NCBI RefSeq assembly: GCF_003996985.1
Contig: NZ_RJJX01000029.1
Location: forward strand, 1-41,988
Direction of reading: 5' to 3'
Length of the DNA: 41,988 nt
Origin: Ancylomarina longa
GTDB lineage: Bacteria > Bacteroidota > Bacteroidia > Bacteroidales > Marinifilaceae
Positions within the stretch are counted from its first letter, which is position 1, and the number at the start of each line of letters is the position of its first letter. Both the position numbers and the translations under genes were made by a program. Below are positions 33,941-41,988 of the stretch, piece after piece. Below the pieces are notes generated by a model. The model was given only the letters and a program-made list of their open reading frames with translations, searched no databases and was not told where the DNA came from.

Positions 33941-35878
33941 TTAATCTTTTTCTGCAATTAATTTATCCAATTCTTCATTGAAGTTTTCCCAATTGGACAA
34001 TTCCTCCTCTAGTAGCTTTTTCGTTTCATCATATTTTGAAAAAAGAGAAGTACCCTGCATCTGATCTGGCTTAGCCAGCAGGGTTTCCATTTCTACTATA
34101 CGAGATTCAAAATCTGCAATTTTAGCTTCGGAAGACGTAACATTTCGTTCCATCTTAGAAATCTTCTTGCTCATCTCCTTCCGCTCTAAATAATTCAGTT
34201 TATTTTCTGATGCAGGCTCCGCAACTTTCTCCTGACGGCTCACTTTTTTCACTTCCAATTCCTTCAGCGACTCCATCTTTTTAGCCTGAAGGAAATCATA
34301 TATACCACCCAAATGTTCCTTAATTTTCTGATTTCGGAACTCATACACCTTCGAGGATAATCCATTCAGAAATTCACGATCATGTGAAACAACAATTACA
34401 GTTCCATTAAATTGCAATAGCGCTTCCTTTAGCACATCCTTCGATTTCATATCCAAATGGTTGGTAGGCTCATCCAGAACTAACAAATTCACTGGTTCCA
34501 ATAACAAACGAATCATTGCTAATCGGGATCGTTCTCCTCCCGAAAGCACTTTCACTTTTTTATCCACCTCTTCGCCACGAAACATGAAAGCTCCCAGAAT
34601 ATCACGGATCTTAGTTCTCACATCTCCTACAGCAACATCATCTATGGTTTCTAAAATTGTTTTGTTTTCATTCAGCAATTGAGCCTGATTCTGAGCAAAA
34701 TATCCAATTTTTACATTATGCCCTATCTTACACAAACCAGAATGTTCCAACTCTCCCATGAGGATTTTCACCAAAGTTGATTTTCCCTCTCCATTCTTTC
34801 CAACAAAAGCGATTTTTTCGCCTCGTTCAATCACAAAATCCAAATCGCTAAGCACCTGATGATCGCCATATGCTTTTCCCAGTACTTTCGCTTCTACAAC
34901 CAAATCTCCGGAACGAGGAGCAGGAGGAAATTTCAGATTAAGTTTGGACATATCTTCCTCATCCACCTCAATCCGATCTAATTTCTCCAATTGTTTAATT
35001 CTGGATTGCACCTGAACCGATTTGGTTGGTTTGTATCTAAATCGCTCAATGAAATCTTCGGTATCCTTTATCAGCTTTTGCTGATTGGTATATGCTTTCA
35101 TCTGCTGTTCCCTGCGCTCGGCGTGTAATTCCACATAATGAGAATAGGAAACCTTATAATCGTAAATTTTACCTACAGAAATTTCTACAGTTCTATTGGT
35201 AATATTATCTAAAAAAGCACGGTCGTGAGAAACCAGCACCACTGCACCAGGATAGGTTTTCAAAAAGTCTTCCAGCCATTGAATAGATTCAATATCCAGG
35301 TGGTTGGTAGGCTCATCCAAAAGAAATACATCAGGGCGACGAAGCAATATCTTTGCTAATTCGATTCTCATTCTCCATCCACCACTAAACTCGTTGGTTT
35401 GGCGGGTGAAATCAGACCGCATAAAACCTAGTCCCAGTAATGTTCGTTCTGCCTCGGCATCCACATTCTCCCCGCCCATCATATGATATCTATCGTTCTT
35501 CTCTGTAAGGCGATGAATCAGATTCATATAAGACTCCGATTCATAATCGGTACGTTCTGCAATCTCAGTATTTATTTTAGCAATCTCCTTCTCTAATTCC
35601 AATACCTCATCAAATGCCAAAAGCGCCTCTTGCATTACAGTTTTCCCATCTACATGGTTCATTTGCTGAGGAAGATATCCTATTTTGACATCATTCGGTA
35701 CAGAAACATTACCCTTAGTAGGACCTTGAAAACCTGCAAAAATCTTTAATAAAGTAGATTTACCTGCTCCATTTTTCCCAACCAAACCAATTCGATCGCG
35801 CGTATTTACAATAAAACTCACTCCCTTAAAAAGAGTGAATCCACCAAATTCAACCGTAAGATTGTTTATAGAGATCAT
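33941..35878 (-). CDS. ABC-F family ATPase (duplicated ABC domains)
   Basis: 645 residues from the ATG at 35878. A longer frame from 35920 is rejected because the -7 box TATCTTTG (35907-35914) falls inside it. Two ATPase domains are complete: Walker A GKNGAGKST and GKNGEGKST, signature FSGGWRMR and LSGGERSR, Walker B FLLDEPTNHLD and LVLDEPTNHLD. The interdomain linker is rich in basic helix (AYTNQQKLIKDTEDFIERFR), and a C-terminal coiled coil follows. ABC-F proteins bind the ribosomal E site and rescue or tune translation; some give antibiotic resistance. It is closest in layout to Uup/YheS-like members. Confidence 0.93.
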   Translation of the reverse strand: MISINNLTVEFGGFTLFKGVSFIVNTRDRIGLVGKNGAGKSTLLKIFAGFQGPTKGNVSVPNDVKIGYLPQQMNHVDGKTVMQEALLAFDEVLELEKEIAKINTEIAERTDYESESYMNLIHRLTEKNDRYHMMGGENVDAEAERTLLGLGFMRSDFTRQTNEFSGGWRMRIELAKILLRRPDVFLLDEPTNHLDIESIQWLEDFLKTYPGAVVLVSHDRAFLDNITNRTVEISVGKIYDYKVSYSHYVELHAERREQQMKAYTNQQKLIKDTEDFIERFRYKPTKSVQVQSRIKQLEKLDRIEVDEEDMSKLNLKFPPAPRSGDLVVEAKVLGKAYGDHQVLSDLDFVIERGEKIAFVGKNGEGKSTLVKILMGELEHSGLCKIGHNVKIGYFAQNQAQLLNENKTILETIDDVAVGDVRTKIRDILGAFMFRGEEVDKKVKVLSGGERSRLAMIRLLLEPVNLLVLDEPTNHLDMKSKDVLKEALLQFNGTVIVVSHDREFLNGLSSKVYEFRNQKIKEHLGGIYDFLQAKKMESLKELEVKKVSRQEKVAEPASENKLNYLERKEMSKKISKMERNVTSSEAKIADFESRIVEMETLLAKPDQMQGTSLFSKYDETKKLLEEELSNWENFNEELDKLIAEKD

Positions 35879-35906
35879 GCTTATTCTGATTTTTCCGTTA
35901 AAGCGA

Positions 35907-35914
35907 CAAAGATA
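35907..35914 (-). promoter_or_regulatory. Bacteroidota -7 box for the ABC-F gene
   Basis: The minus strand reads TATCTTTG, 28 nt upstream of the chosen ATG at 35878, and decides the start. Confidence 0.65.
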
Positions 35915-35937
35915 ATACAAACAAATTGGAAAAAGTC

Positions 35938-36672
35938 TTATACGGCAGATCTGTGCACAGAGAGACTTTCTTCCTTTTTCCTTATTTCTGACCTAATAAT
36001 ATTTTCTTTCACTTGTTGCATTACTATGTTCTCTGCTTCGGCAAAGGAAATATCGTAAACACGATTGACCTGTTGGTACTCAGGTGGGAATTTTGAAATC
36101 AAGCGATCATACAGCTGATCGAGATGTTCCGGACTTGGATTGTGAAACTCAAGCTTCATTTCAAATCTTCGAATCAAAGCCTCATCAATCAAATTAATCT
36201 GGTTGGTAGCAGCAATAATAATAGAAGTTTTAGGCAGATTATCCATCATTTGAATCATGCTGTTCACTACTCTTTTCATTTCACTGCTGTCCGTATTGTC
36301 GTAGTCCCTTTCCTTTCCCAAAGAATCGAATTCATCGAAAAACAGAACGGCTTCCTGATTCTCCGCCATCTTAAATGCCGAGGCAATATTTCTCGATGTT
36401 TCCCCTAGTTTGGAAGAGACAATATTTCCAAGATTTATAGTCTTCAATTTTTTCCCTAAACTGCAAGCAATTGCCTTTGCGGTCATACTCTTCCCACAAC
36501 CCGATTTTCCAAAAAGCAGCAATTTATTCACAACAGGTAAATGATATTTCATCAAAATATCCAGATGCTCATATTCTCTTAAAAATTGATGAATTTGTCC
36601 TGCTAAAGTTGCTTCAAAAACAATGTCGGCTATGGCTACCTTACCAGTGTTTGGGATAAAGAGATGATTCAT
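35938..36672 (-). CDS. AAA-family ATPase (single domain)
   Basis: 244 residues, essentially one AAA module: Walker A FGKSGCGKSMTAKAIA (about 54-69), Walker B AVLFFDEFDSLG, sensor-1 IIAATNQ, and an RRFEMKLEF arginine region. It resembles the ATPase domain of FtsH or proteasomal regulators but has no protease domain. Its role is unknown; probable remodelling of a protein partner. It lies upstream of the ABC-F gene on the same strand, which has its own promoter. Confidence 0.85.
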   Translation of the reverse strand: MNHLFIPNTGKVAIADIVFEATLAGQIHQFLREYEHLDILMKYHLPVVNKLLLFGKSGCGKSMTAKAIACSLGKKLKTINLGNIVSSKLGETSRNIASAFKMAENQEAVLFFDEFDSLGKERDYDNTDSSEMKRVVNSMIQMMDNLPKTSIIIAATNQINLIDEALIRRFEMKLEFHNPSPEHLDQLYDRLISKFPPEYQQVNRVYDISFAEAENIVMQQVKENIIRSEIRKKEESLSVHRSAV

Positions 36673-36778
36673 GTTACTATTTGTTTTTCAGTATAAAATA
36701 ACTTTGGAAATTCCGATGCAAACCTAGCACTTTATCCTAAAACTGAAAAAGATCATGCTGTAGTTTTAAAAAATAAAT

Positions 36779-36786
36779 TACATTTG
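36779..36786 (+). promoter_or_regulatory. Bacteroidota -7 box for the 36858 gene
   Basis: TACATTTG matches TAnnTTTG and lies 71 nt upstream of the ATG. Confidence 0.6.
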
Positions 36787-36857
36787 CACACCCCAATAAA
36801 AATTTAACCTTAGTGCACCCAAGAGACAGAATTAAAGAAGAGAGATAGAGGTTAAAA

Positions 36858-37289
36858 ATGAACGAATCAAGATCTTACTATTTAAAAAAATGTGATCTCC
36901 TTATTGAGTATTTTAGTGAAGCAGATGGGCATGAAAGCTTTCTGGATCTACATGAAAAATTTTCTTCAAAAGTTGACACCATAAACAATTACAGTCTTTT
37001 AATTGACATTCGTGATTGGGACATACAAACTAATCTGGCAGCTAATCAGAATTACATTCAATATTTTACCAATTCAAAGCGCAAAGAAAAGATTCGAAAA
37101 ATTGCATTCCTCACAAATACTCCCGATCAAGTGGTACAAGCCATGCTATTTAAAGATGGAGCAGAAAAATCTGATCACGAGATTCGTATTTTCAGTTCAA
37201 TAAAACCTGCTATAACATGGCTTTGTACAGGAATTTGTCTTGATGATGCAGATAAAATTCTGGGCAATTTCAGAAAAAAATCAGCATAA
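36858..37289 (+). CDS. SpoIIAA/STAS-like hypothetical protein
   Basis: 143 residues, no signal or membrane segment. The alternating pattern of strands and helices around NNYSLLIDIRDWD (residues about 43-55), KIRKIAFLTNTPDQ and EIRIFSSIKPAITWL resembles SpoIIAA-like or STAS-like proteins common in Bacteroidota. The match is by overall pattern only and no catalytic residue can be named. Monocistronic with a good -7 box. It is divergent from the AAA ATPase gene. Confidence 0.5.
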   Translation: MNESRSYYLKKCDLLIEYFSEADGHESFLDLHEKFSSKVDTINNYSLLIDIRDWDIQTNLAANQNYIQYFTNSKRKEKIRKIAFLTNTPDQVVQAMLFKDGAEKSDHEIRIFSSIKPAITWLCTGICLDDADKILGNFRKKSA

Positions 37290-37322
37290 AAAAATAGAGA
37301 ATCTTATTACAAGACTCTCTAT
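37287..37322 (-). terminator. Terminator of the GHL10-like gene
   Basis: ATAGAGA (37294-37300) pairs with TCTCTAT (37316-37322), with inner TCTT/AAGA pairs. On the minus strand it is followed by seven T (A-run at 37287-37293). Confidence 0.75.
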
Positions 37323-37347
37323 ACAATAAATCAACCGACATCATACA

Positions 37348-38463
37348 TCAGTTTTTAAGACTATACTTTTTGTGAATTGCTTTTTCAAAAGCTTTCCAGT
37401 GCGCTTTGGTCATTCTATCCGGAGTGAACAGACAAATTCCTTTTGCTCCATTCTCCATTGATTCCCGAACGGCTGCTCCAATTTCATCTGGTAATAAACC
37501 ATGATTTTCAGGATCAGCTTCCTTCGCTTTAGAATCGGGATTGGGACAAATAAATAAACCACTGTAGAAAGGTCTTTCTCCATTTAAACTAGTTGCTGAT
37601 TCCTTACACATTTTACCAATCCAATCAGTTCCTTCCAGATAGAAATCATTATAATTCATTGGGAAAAAAGCATCCAAATTCCACCGATCCCATTCCTGCC
37701 GAACCATTTTTACCGCATGAGAATGTGGCCCGGGGAATACAGCAGCCGAAATTTCTTTGCCATCTAAATGAACATCTTCCACCAAACGATTTACCAGCTT
37801 TGTAATTAAATCCTGTCGAAACTGTTTCCATTCCTGAATCTGCGAAGGATCTTTTTCCTTTTTAATATCAATTCCCGTTTTAGCTTTAAAATCAGCCACA
37901 CACTTATCGCAATAACAATAATCAAAAGCCGGATATTCCTTATCCATCACCAAATTGTATTTATCCCATAGTCCTTTAGCCAGGATAACATCCGGAAAAC
38001 GCATATAATCCAAATGAATGCCATCCACTTCGGGCAAGGCGGCAATGCGGGAATACAAATCCGACAGATATTGATATACCTCCTCGTGATTGGGACACAA
38101 GAAAGTATAATGATCAACATAAGCAGGCTTATCATAGGCCGATTCCCCTTTCCCATTCACAGCATACAAATCAGCAGATAAACCGGTTTCCTTCCCCTGA
38201 ACCATAGTAGGTATCCATGCGTGGAATTCCAAACCAGCCTTCTTCGCAATCTTACCAACCCGCTGATAAACGGCAGGATCGTGTCCTCCATTGTAGAGCA
38301 ATCCATCTATTCCTTTTTCTTTTAAATCAGTAAATGTTTCGGACAATTCAACATCACTGGCCTCACCAGGACCACCCATCCATGCAAAACATGGTATTTT
38401 AGTTTGTTTTGTCCCACACGACAGCAAAACAAACATGGCAAAAATTGCAAATAGTTTATTCAT
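37348..38463 (-). CDS. GHL10-type glycoside-hydrolase-like lipoprotein
   Basis: 371 residues from the ATG at 38463; the frame extending to 38547 adds 28 residues before the signal and is rejected. A lipoprotein signal ends in LLSC with Cys at 16. The body is a TIM-barrel of the family-10 glycosyl-hydrolase-like (GHL10) group, with IDGLLYNGGHDP, FHAWIPTMVQG, the diagnostic GIHLDYMRFPD, and DAFFPMNYNDFY near the C-terminal strands. A CYCDKC insert may bind metal. The protein probably acts on a polysaccharide at the cell surface, but no sugar-use cluster (SusCD) is beside it. Confidence 0.88.
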   Translation of the reverse strand: MNKLFAIFAMFVLLSCGTKQTKIPCFAWMGGPGEASDVELSETFTDLKEKGIDGLLYNGGHDPAVYQRVGKIAKKAGLEFHAWIPTMVQGKETGLSADLYAVNGKGESAYDKPAYVDHYTFLCPNHEEVYQYLSDLYSRIAALPEVDGIHLDYMRFPDVILAKGLWDKYNLVMDKEYPAFDYCYCDKCVADFKAKTGIDIKKEKDPSQIQEWKQFRQDLITKLVNRLVEDVHLDGKEISAAVFPGPHSHAVKMVRQEWDRWNLDAFFPMNYNDFYLEGTDWIGKMCKESATSLNGERPFYSGLFICPNPDSKAKEADPENHGLLPDEIGAAVRESMENGAKGICLFTPDRMTKAHWKAFEKAIHKKYSLKN

Positions 38464-38652
38464 ACGATATTTTAAGAAATGAAATTGGGCTTTGGAATAC
38501 GCAGTAAATATAGACAAATAGTGATAATTACACCGAATGAATACCAAACCAACAACAATAAAAAAATAGCAAGCTGAAGCTGTTCCTATAATTTTAACGC
38601 TTAAAAATTCAAAATAGATTGATATTTCTTCACTGGTGTCCGGTTAAATTGT

Positions 38653-38775
38653 GTTCTACTAAATTTTCTGTCGTACCTACGGTACTTATTGCTTTTGCAA
38701 GAAATTGATATCTACCATACTTCCATCCCTCTGGGATTGTTTTTAGCTCCCTTAGGAGCGATAGTATAGTAGAAC
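38653..38775. repeat. Palindromic MITE/REP-like element with 9-bp terminal inverted repeats
   Basis: GTTCTACTA (38653-38661) and TAGTAGAAC (38767-38775) are perfect inverted ends. Inside are several small palindromes: GTACC-TAC-GGTAC, TCCC-TCT-GGGA and GCTCC-CTTA-GGAGC. It contains no open frame. It looks like a non-autonomous mobile or extragenic repeat element. Confidence 0.65.
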
Positions 38776-38876
38776 CAAATTCGTAACAATAAAGAGAGCC
38801 CCGTAGGTGGTGATATAATTTAAAAACCTAATATTATTATCTTTATCTACCTCAGTCTGAATTTTAATCGGACAGC

Positions 38877-39114
38877 TTTAATATTTCGGTGCGTTGCACC
38901 TTTCAATTCACCTAGCATGTCAGGCTATAAATATCACGCAACGCTGTTGCTATATCTGTAATTAAAGAGAAAAAATATCAGGTACAGCGTACCTAAATCT
39001 TTATAGCAATCTTGTTATTGTTTGAAGTATAAGGTGCAGCGCACCGAAATATAATAGATTCTTACGATTGCCCTGTTAAAAATGCATGCTCACATACCTC
39101 AACAAGTTGAAAAT
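38877..39114. repeat. 238-bp palindrome-rich element, copy 1
   Basis: A direct copy lies at 39690-39927, exactly 813 bp downstream, with only scattered differences (mostly A/G transitions). Within it a 170-bp core (38882-39051) is bounded by 21-bp inverted ends with one mismatch. The core carries four 13-nt hairpins of the form 5-3-5: GGTGC-GTT-GCACC (38888), GCAAC-GCT-GTTGC (38938), GGTAC-AGC-GTACC (38981) and GGTGC-AGC-GCACC (39033). No coding capacity. Confidence 0.85.
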
Positions 39115-39689
39115 AACCCGGCCGCACTTAAGCTTGAGACAAATAAGAAAGGTATTTAATAAGTAGCCTTGATTTTTTTTGCTTCCGTTTTTGGGATTAA
39201 GCCAAAAAATGAAGTCGGGTTTGGGCGAAGCGCCAATTTAATTAGGACAGTATTGGTTTATTATCAATACCTCAAACTAAAGCAGGAGTGAATTAATACA
39301 ATTCTGCGTAATTGAATATCAATTTTGAAAAAGGATGCTGCCATTCGCAATCTAAATAGCATATTACTTGCCCCCAGCTTTAGCTGGAGGATAGAATAGT
39401 ATACAAATAAAAGGTTAATTTCTCAGCAGCTTTAATAATGTCAATTTAATAGAATAATATTTCATTAAAACTTATCAATCATTTCTAATTCAGGTGACAT
39501 TGCTTAGGTTTTATTTGTCCTCAAGCCGGACTGGCTCTTACTTTTCTCCTTAAATGAGAAAAGTAAGCAAAAGAATCAAGCCAATAGAAAGCTCTTTGGC
39601 TTACCAAATCAACTTCAGTAGCACGTGGCACGCTCTATTGGCAGGGGCTCGCATCAATTTTTTGCACCATATTTTGTTGCAATTTCATT
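39115..39689. other. Gene-free stretch between the 238-bp copies
   Basis: No gene is seen. It holds a GGCG-AAG-CGCC motif with flanks (39215-39254) that recurs in the tandem units at 41443 and 41663. It also has a hairpin CCAGCT/AGCTGG near 39375. A 12-bp perfect hairpin lies at 39537-39567 (CTTACTTTTCTC with GAGAAAAGTAAG), and a 9-bp inverted pair GCCAATAGA/TCTATTGGC at 39580-39588 and 39634-39642. These look like remnants of extragenic repeat families or a structured RNA. Confidence 0.5.
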
Positions 39690-39927
39690 TTTAATATTTC
39701 GGTGCGTTGCACCTTTCAATTCACCTAGCATGTCAGGCTATAAATATCACGCAACGCTGTTGCTGTATCTGTAATTGAAGAGAAGAAATGCCAGGTACAG
39801 CGTACCTAAATCTTTATAGCAATCTTGTTATTGTTTGAAGTATAAGGTGCAGCGCACCGAAATATAATAGATTCTTACGATTGCCCTGTTAAAAATGCAT
39901 GCTCATAGACCTCAACAATCTGAAAAT
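39690..39927. repeat. 238-bp palindrome-rich element, copy 2
   Basis: Second copy of the element at 38877, same order of four 5-3-5 hairpins. It ends two bases before the -7 box of the rlmD-type gene, so it forms the upstream promoter flank. Confidence 0.85.
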
Positions 39928-39929
39928 TG

Positions 39930-39937
39930 TATCTTTG
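39930..39937 (+). promoter_or_regulatory. Bacteroidota -7 box for the rlmD-type gene
   Basis: TATCTTTG matches TAnnTTTG and lies 24 nt before the GTG start; the upstream region is the end of a 238-bp repeat copy. Confidence 0.65.
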
Positions 39938-39961
39938 TCCCCGGATTAAAAAAATGAAATT

Positions 39962-41371
39962 GTGGGACGAAGAAGAAAAGAAAAACCAATTCTGGAAAAC
40001 ATCAAAATAGAAAAGTTAGCAGCCGAAGGAAAAGCTATTGCAAAGGTAGATGACAAAGTGTTGTTTGTAACCAATGTAATTCCTGGCGATGTGGTAGATG
40101 TGCAGGTTACCAAAAAACGCAAAAGCTATATGGAAGGTTATCCCATAACTTATCACGAATATTCCTCCTTGAGAATTGATGCGTTTTGCGAGCATTTTGG
40201 AGTTTGTGGTGGTTGTAAATGGCAGAACTTACCCTACGAAGAACAACTAAAATTCAAACAACAGGAAGTGGTAGATAATCTGGAAAGAATCGGAAAAGTA
40301 GAACTTCCGGAAATCGCCCCCATTTTAGCTTCCGAAAAAACTAAATTCTATCGGAATAAACTGGAATACACTTTCTCCAGCAAGCGTTACCTTACCGTAG
40401 CAGAAATTGCTAGTGGTGAGAATATGGATAAAACTCCGGCTGTAGGATTCCATGCACCAAAACTATTCGATAAGGTGGTCGACATCAACAAATGTCATCT
40501 GCAACCCGAACCATCCAATGCGGTTCGTTTGGCTATTAAGGAATATGCCTTTGCCAACGATCTTCCTTTTTTCAATATCCGAAATCACGAAGGTTTTTTG
40601 CGCACTTTAATTATTCGCACCGCCTCAACAGGTGAAAATATGGTAATCGTAACCTTCTATCACGAAGATGTGGAAAAACGCGAAGGCTTATTGAATCATC
40701 TGTCTGAGCTTTTTCCCGATCTTACTTCGCTAATGTATGTAATCAACGAAAAACCCAACGATTCCATTACCGATCAGGAAGTAGTACTCTTCAAAGGACA
40801 CGATCATATCTTTGAGCAAATGGAAGACTTGCGATTCAAAATCGGACCAAAATCATTCTATCAAACCAACTCGGAGCAAGCTTACAACTTATATTGCAAA
40901 ACCCGCGACTTTGCTGCATTAACAGGTGATGAAGTAGTTTACGACCTTTATACCGGAACAGGAACCATTGCCAATTTCGTAGCCAAACAAGCAAAGAAAG
41001 TAATAGGTATTGAATATGTGCCCGAAGCCATTGCCGACGCGAAGGTAAATTCCGAGATCAACGGAATAACCAACACCAAATTCTTCGCTGGCGACATGAA
41101 AAATGTACTTACCCGCGAATTTATTGAGTTGCACGGTGCTCCGGATATCATTATTGTTGATCCGCCACGTGCAGGAATGCATGCCGATGTGATAGAAACC
41201 ATTTTACACGCTGCACCAAAGCGTATTGTTTATGTGAGCTGTAACTCTGCCACACAAGCACGCGATTTGGCTCTGATGGACGAAGCCTATAAAATTACCA
41301 AAGTACAAGCCGTGGACATGTTCCCCCACACACATCATGTGGAGAATATTGTACTACTGGAAAAAAGATAA
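39962..41371 (+). CDS. rlmD: 23S rRNA (uracil-C5) methyltransferase, RlmD/RumA family
   Basis: 469 residues with a GTG start; the ATG at 39954 is in another frame. An N-terminal TRAM domain (about 1-60) is followed by a 4Fe-4S cluster motif (CEHFGVCGGCKW, then C in NKCHLQP). The SAM-binding domain has YDLYTGTGTIANFVA, VDPPRAGM and the nucleophile Cys in VYVSCNSATQARDL. This architecture methylates a uracil in 23S rRNA (U1939 in E. coli RlmD; related family members use U747 or tRNA U54, so the exact base is open). The last codons are part of a 220-bp tandem repeat that runs downstream. Confidence 0.88.
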   Translation: MGRRRKEKPILENIKIEKLAAEGKAIAKVDDKVLFVTNVIPGDVVDVQVTKKRKSYMEGYPITYHEYSSLRIDAFCEHFGVCGGCKWQNLPYEEQLKFKQQEVVDNLERIGKVELPEIAPILASEKTKFYRNKLEYTFSSKRYLTVAEIASGENMDKTPAVGFHAPKLFDKVVDINKCHLQPEPSNAVRLAIKEYAFANDLPFFNIRNHEGFLRTLIIRTASTGENMVIVTFYHEDVEKREGLLNHLSELFPDLTSLMYVINEKPNDSITDQEVVLFKGHDHIFEQMEDLRFKIGPKSFYQTNSEQAYNLYCKTRDFAALTGDEVVYDLYTGTGTIANFVAKQAKKVIGIEYVPEAIADAKVNSEINGITNTKFFAGDMKNVLTREFIELHGAPDIIIVDPPRAGMHADVIETILHAAPKRIVYVSCNSATQARDLALMDEAYKITKVQAVDMFPHTHHVENIVLLEKR

Positions 41372-41842
41372 ACTCCACCTTATTGATATTCAAAACAAAA
41401 CTCGTTAGGTTTCAAAAACCTGACGGGTTTATTATTTATATTCGGATTTGGGCGAAGCGCCAATTTAGTTAGACAATATTGCTTCAGGATCTATAAACAG
41501 TTATTCTCCCGTCATCCTGAACTTGTTTCAGGATCTATAAATACTTATTTAGGACAACCGCTTGCATTTTCAATCACTTGAAAAAAGATAAACACTACCT
41601 TATTGGTATTCATAACAAAACCCGTCAGGTTTCAAAAACCTGACGGGTTTATTATTTATATTCGGTTTTGGTCGAAGCGCCATTATAATAGGACAATATT
41701 GCTTCAGGATCTATAAACAGTTATTCTATCGTCATCCTGAACTTGTTTCAGGATCTATAAATAGTTATTTAGGACAGCCGCTTGCATTTTCAATCACTCG
41801 AAAAAAGATAAACTTCACCTTATTGGTATTCATAACAAAACC
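41361..41842. repeat. 220-bp tandem repeat containing terminators, overlapping the rlmD 3' end
   Basis: Units start at 41361, 41581 and 41801, exactly 220 bp apart. The third is cut at 41842 by the IS element. The first unit includes the last codons and stop of the rlmD-type gene. Each full unit carries a terminator hairpin; in unit 2 it is AAACCCGTCAGGTT facing AACCTGACGGGTTT (41618-41650), and in unit 1 the arms still pair through G-U. Each full unit also has the widespread extragenic palindrome TCCTGAACTTGTTTCAGGA and a GGCG-AAG-CGCC-like motif. Confidence 0.9.
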
Positions 41843-41988
41843 TGGAATAGGTACATTTGACTAGACATTAAATTAAGCCCTTATCTTTACGTTATGAGAG
41901 GAAAAGTTAGAAGGAAGTATGATAAAGAGTTCAAGACAATGGTTGTGAATTTATGCTTAAGTGGACGCAAATCTAAAGAAGTTGCATT
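41843..41988 (+). mobile_element. Left end of an IS3-family insertion sequence
   Basis: The third 220-bp unit stops matching after CATAACAAAACC at 41842, and new sequence begins TGGAATAGGTACATTTGACT. IS3-family ends start with TG, and a transposase OrfA starts 51 nt inside. The right part is beyond the window, so the full inverted repeat and target duplication cannot be checked here. Confidence 0.75.
41894..41988 (+). CDS. IS3-family transposase OrfA, N-terminal fragment
   Basis: 31 complete codons before the window edge: a basic start (MRGKVRRKYDKEFKTMVVN) then LCLSGRKSKEVA. This is the N-terminal helix-turn-helix of IS3-type OrfA, where KYDKEFK...V.L...G.S.KEVA is usual. It is truncated by the window, not necessarily broken in the genome. 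A TATCTTTA near-match to a -7 box lies just upstream at 41882-41889. Confidence 0.8.
   Translation, partial: MRGKVRRKYDKEFKTMVVNLCLSGRKSKEVA

Noticed and set aside
35879-35920. Longer start for the ABC-F protein
   Set aside because: The extra 14 residues precede the family start (MISINNLTVEF) and contain the -7 box, so they would not be transcribed.
35938-36672. AAA ATPase as part of an anti-phage defence system
   Set aside because: No nuclease, protease, reverse transcriptase or other effector gene lies beside it; neighbours are an ABC-F gene and a STAS-like gene. A defence role cannot be supported.

Overview
The window reads as chromosomal DNA of an AT-rich Bacteroidota, most plausibly a marine Bacteroidales (Marinifilaceae/Marinilabiliales-like; this lineage is an inference from gene content). 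Three things point there. At least eleven genes are preceded by the Bacteroidota -7 box TAnnTTTG. Starts lack clear Shine-Dalgarno sites. The gene content (DUF3127, DUF6249 beside an ECF sigma factor, DUF4097, split 5'-nucleotidase, stand-alone MnmD, fused reductive-dehalogenase-like protein) fits this phylum. No rRNA or tRNA gene was seen.

Layout. 1-3704 is the leader-distal part of a long CRISPR array (57 repeats including a cut first one, 56 spacers, 54 different); its leader and any cas genes would lie left of the window. 4081-7003 holds a DUF4097 secreted protein, a ferredoxin-NADP reductase-like flavoprotein and RlmN. 7058-13206 holds a LacI-type regulator, a pirin, an aldehyde dehydrogenase/acetolactate synthase operon and an XRE-S24 (LexA-like) regulator. 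The pirin and XRE-S24 promoter regions share a dyad operator with identical geometry. 13505-15297 holds an EamA transporter, a 21-bp-period repeat tract and a small HTH/coiled-coil protein. 15368-19233 (minus strand) holds a CDF metal exporter, a two-gene split 5'-nucleotidase and DinB. 19415-24173 (plus strand) holds a MATE pump, MnmD, two FKBPs, a cyclophilin and a DUF3127 protein with an SSB-like tail.

24294-26032 is an ECF sigma module: sigma factor and putative anti-sigma on the minus strand, a divergent DUF6249 membrane protein, and two facing copies of the same TGTAACC-N16-CGTC promoter. 26114-32938 holds an M64 peptidase, a YbdG-like MscS channel, a SemiSWEET-like protein, a chalcone-isomerase-like protein, a KAS III enzyme, a candidate small RNA and a membrane-anchored RdhA-like Fe-S protein. 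32981-38463 holds RlmB, an ABC-F ATPase, an AAA ATPase, a SpoIIAA/STAS-like protein and a GHL10-type lipoprotein.

38464-39950 and 41361-41988 are repeat-rich: palindromic MITE-like elements, a 238-bp direct duplication, and a 220-bp tandem repeat that begins in the last codons of the RlmD-family gene. The third copy of that tandem is interrupted by the left end of an IS3-family insertion sequence running off the window. Most genes are housekeeping or stress functions. The most interesting non-routine signals are the CRISPR array rearrangement, the shared XRE-S24 operator, the ECF autoregulatory promoter pair, the 21-bp periodic tract and the right-hand repeat nest.
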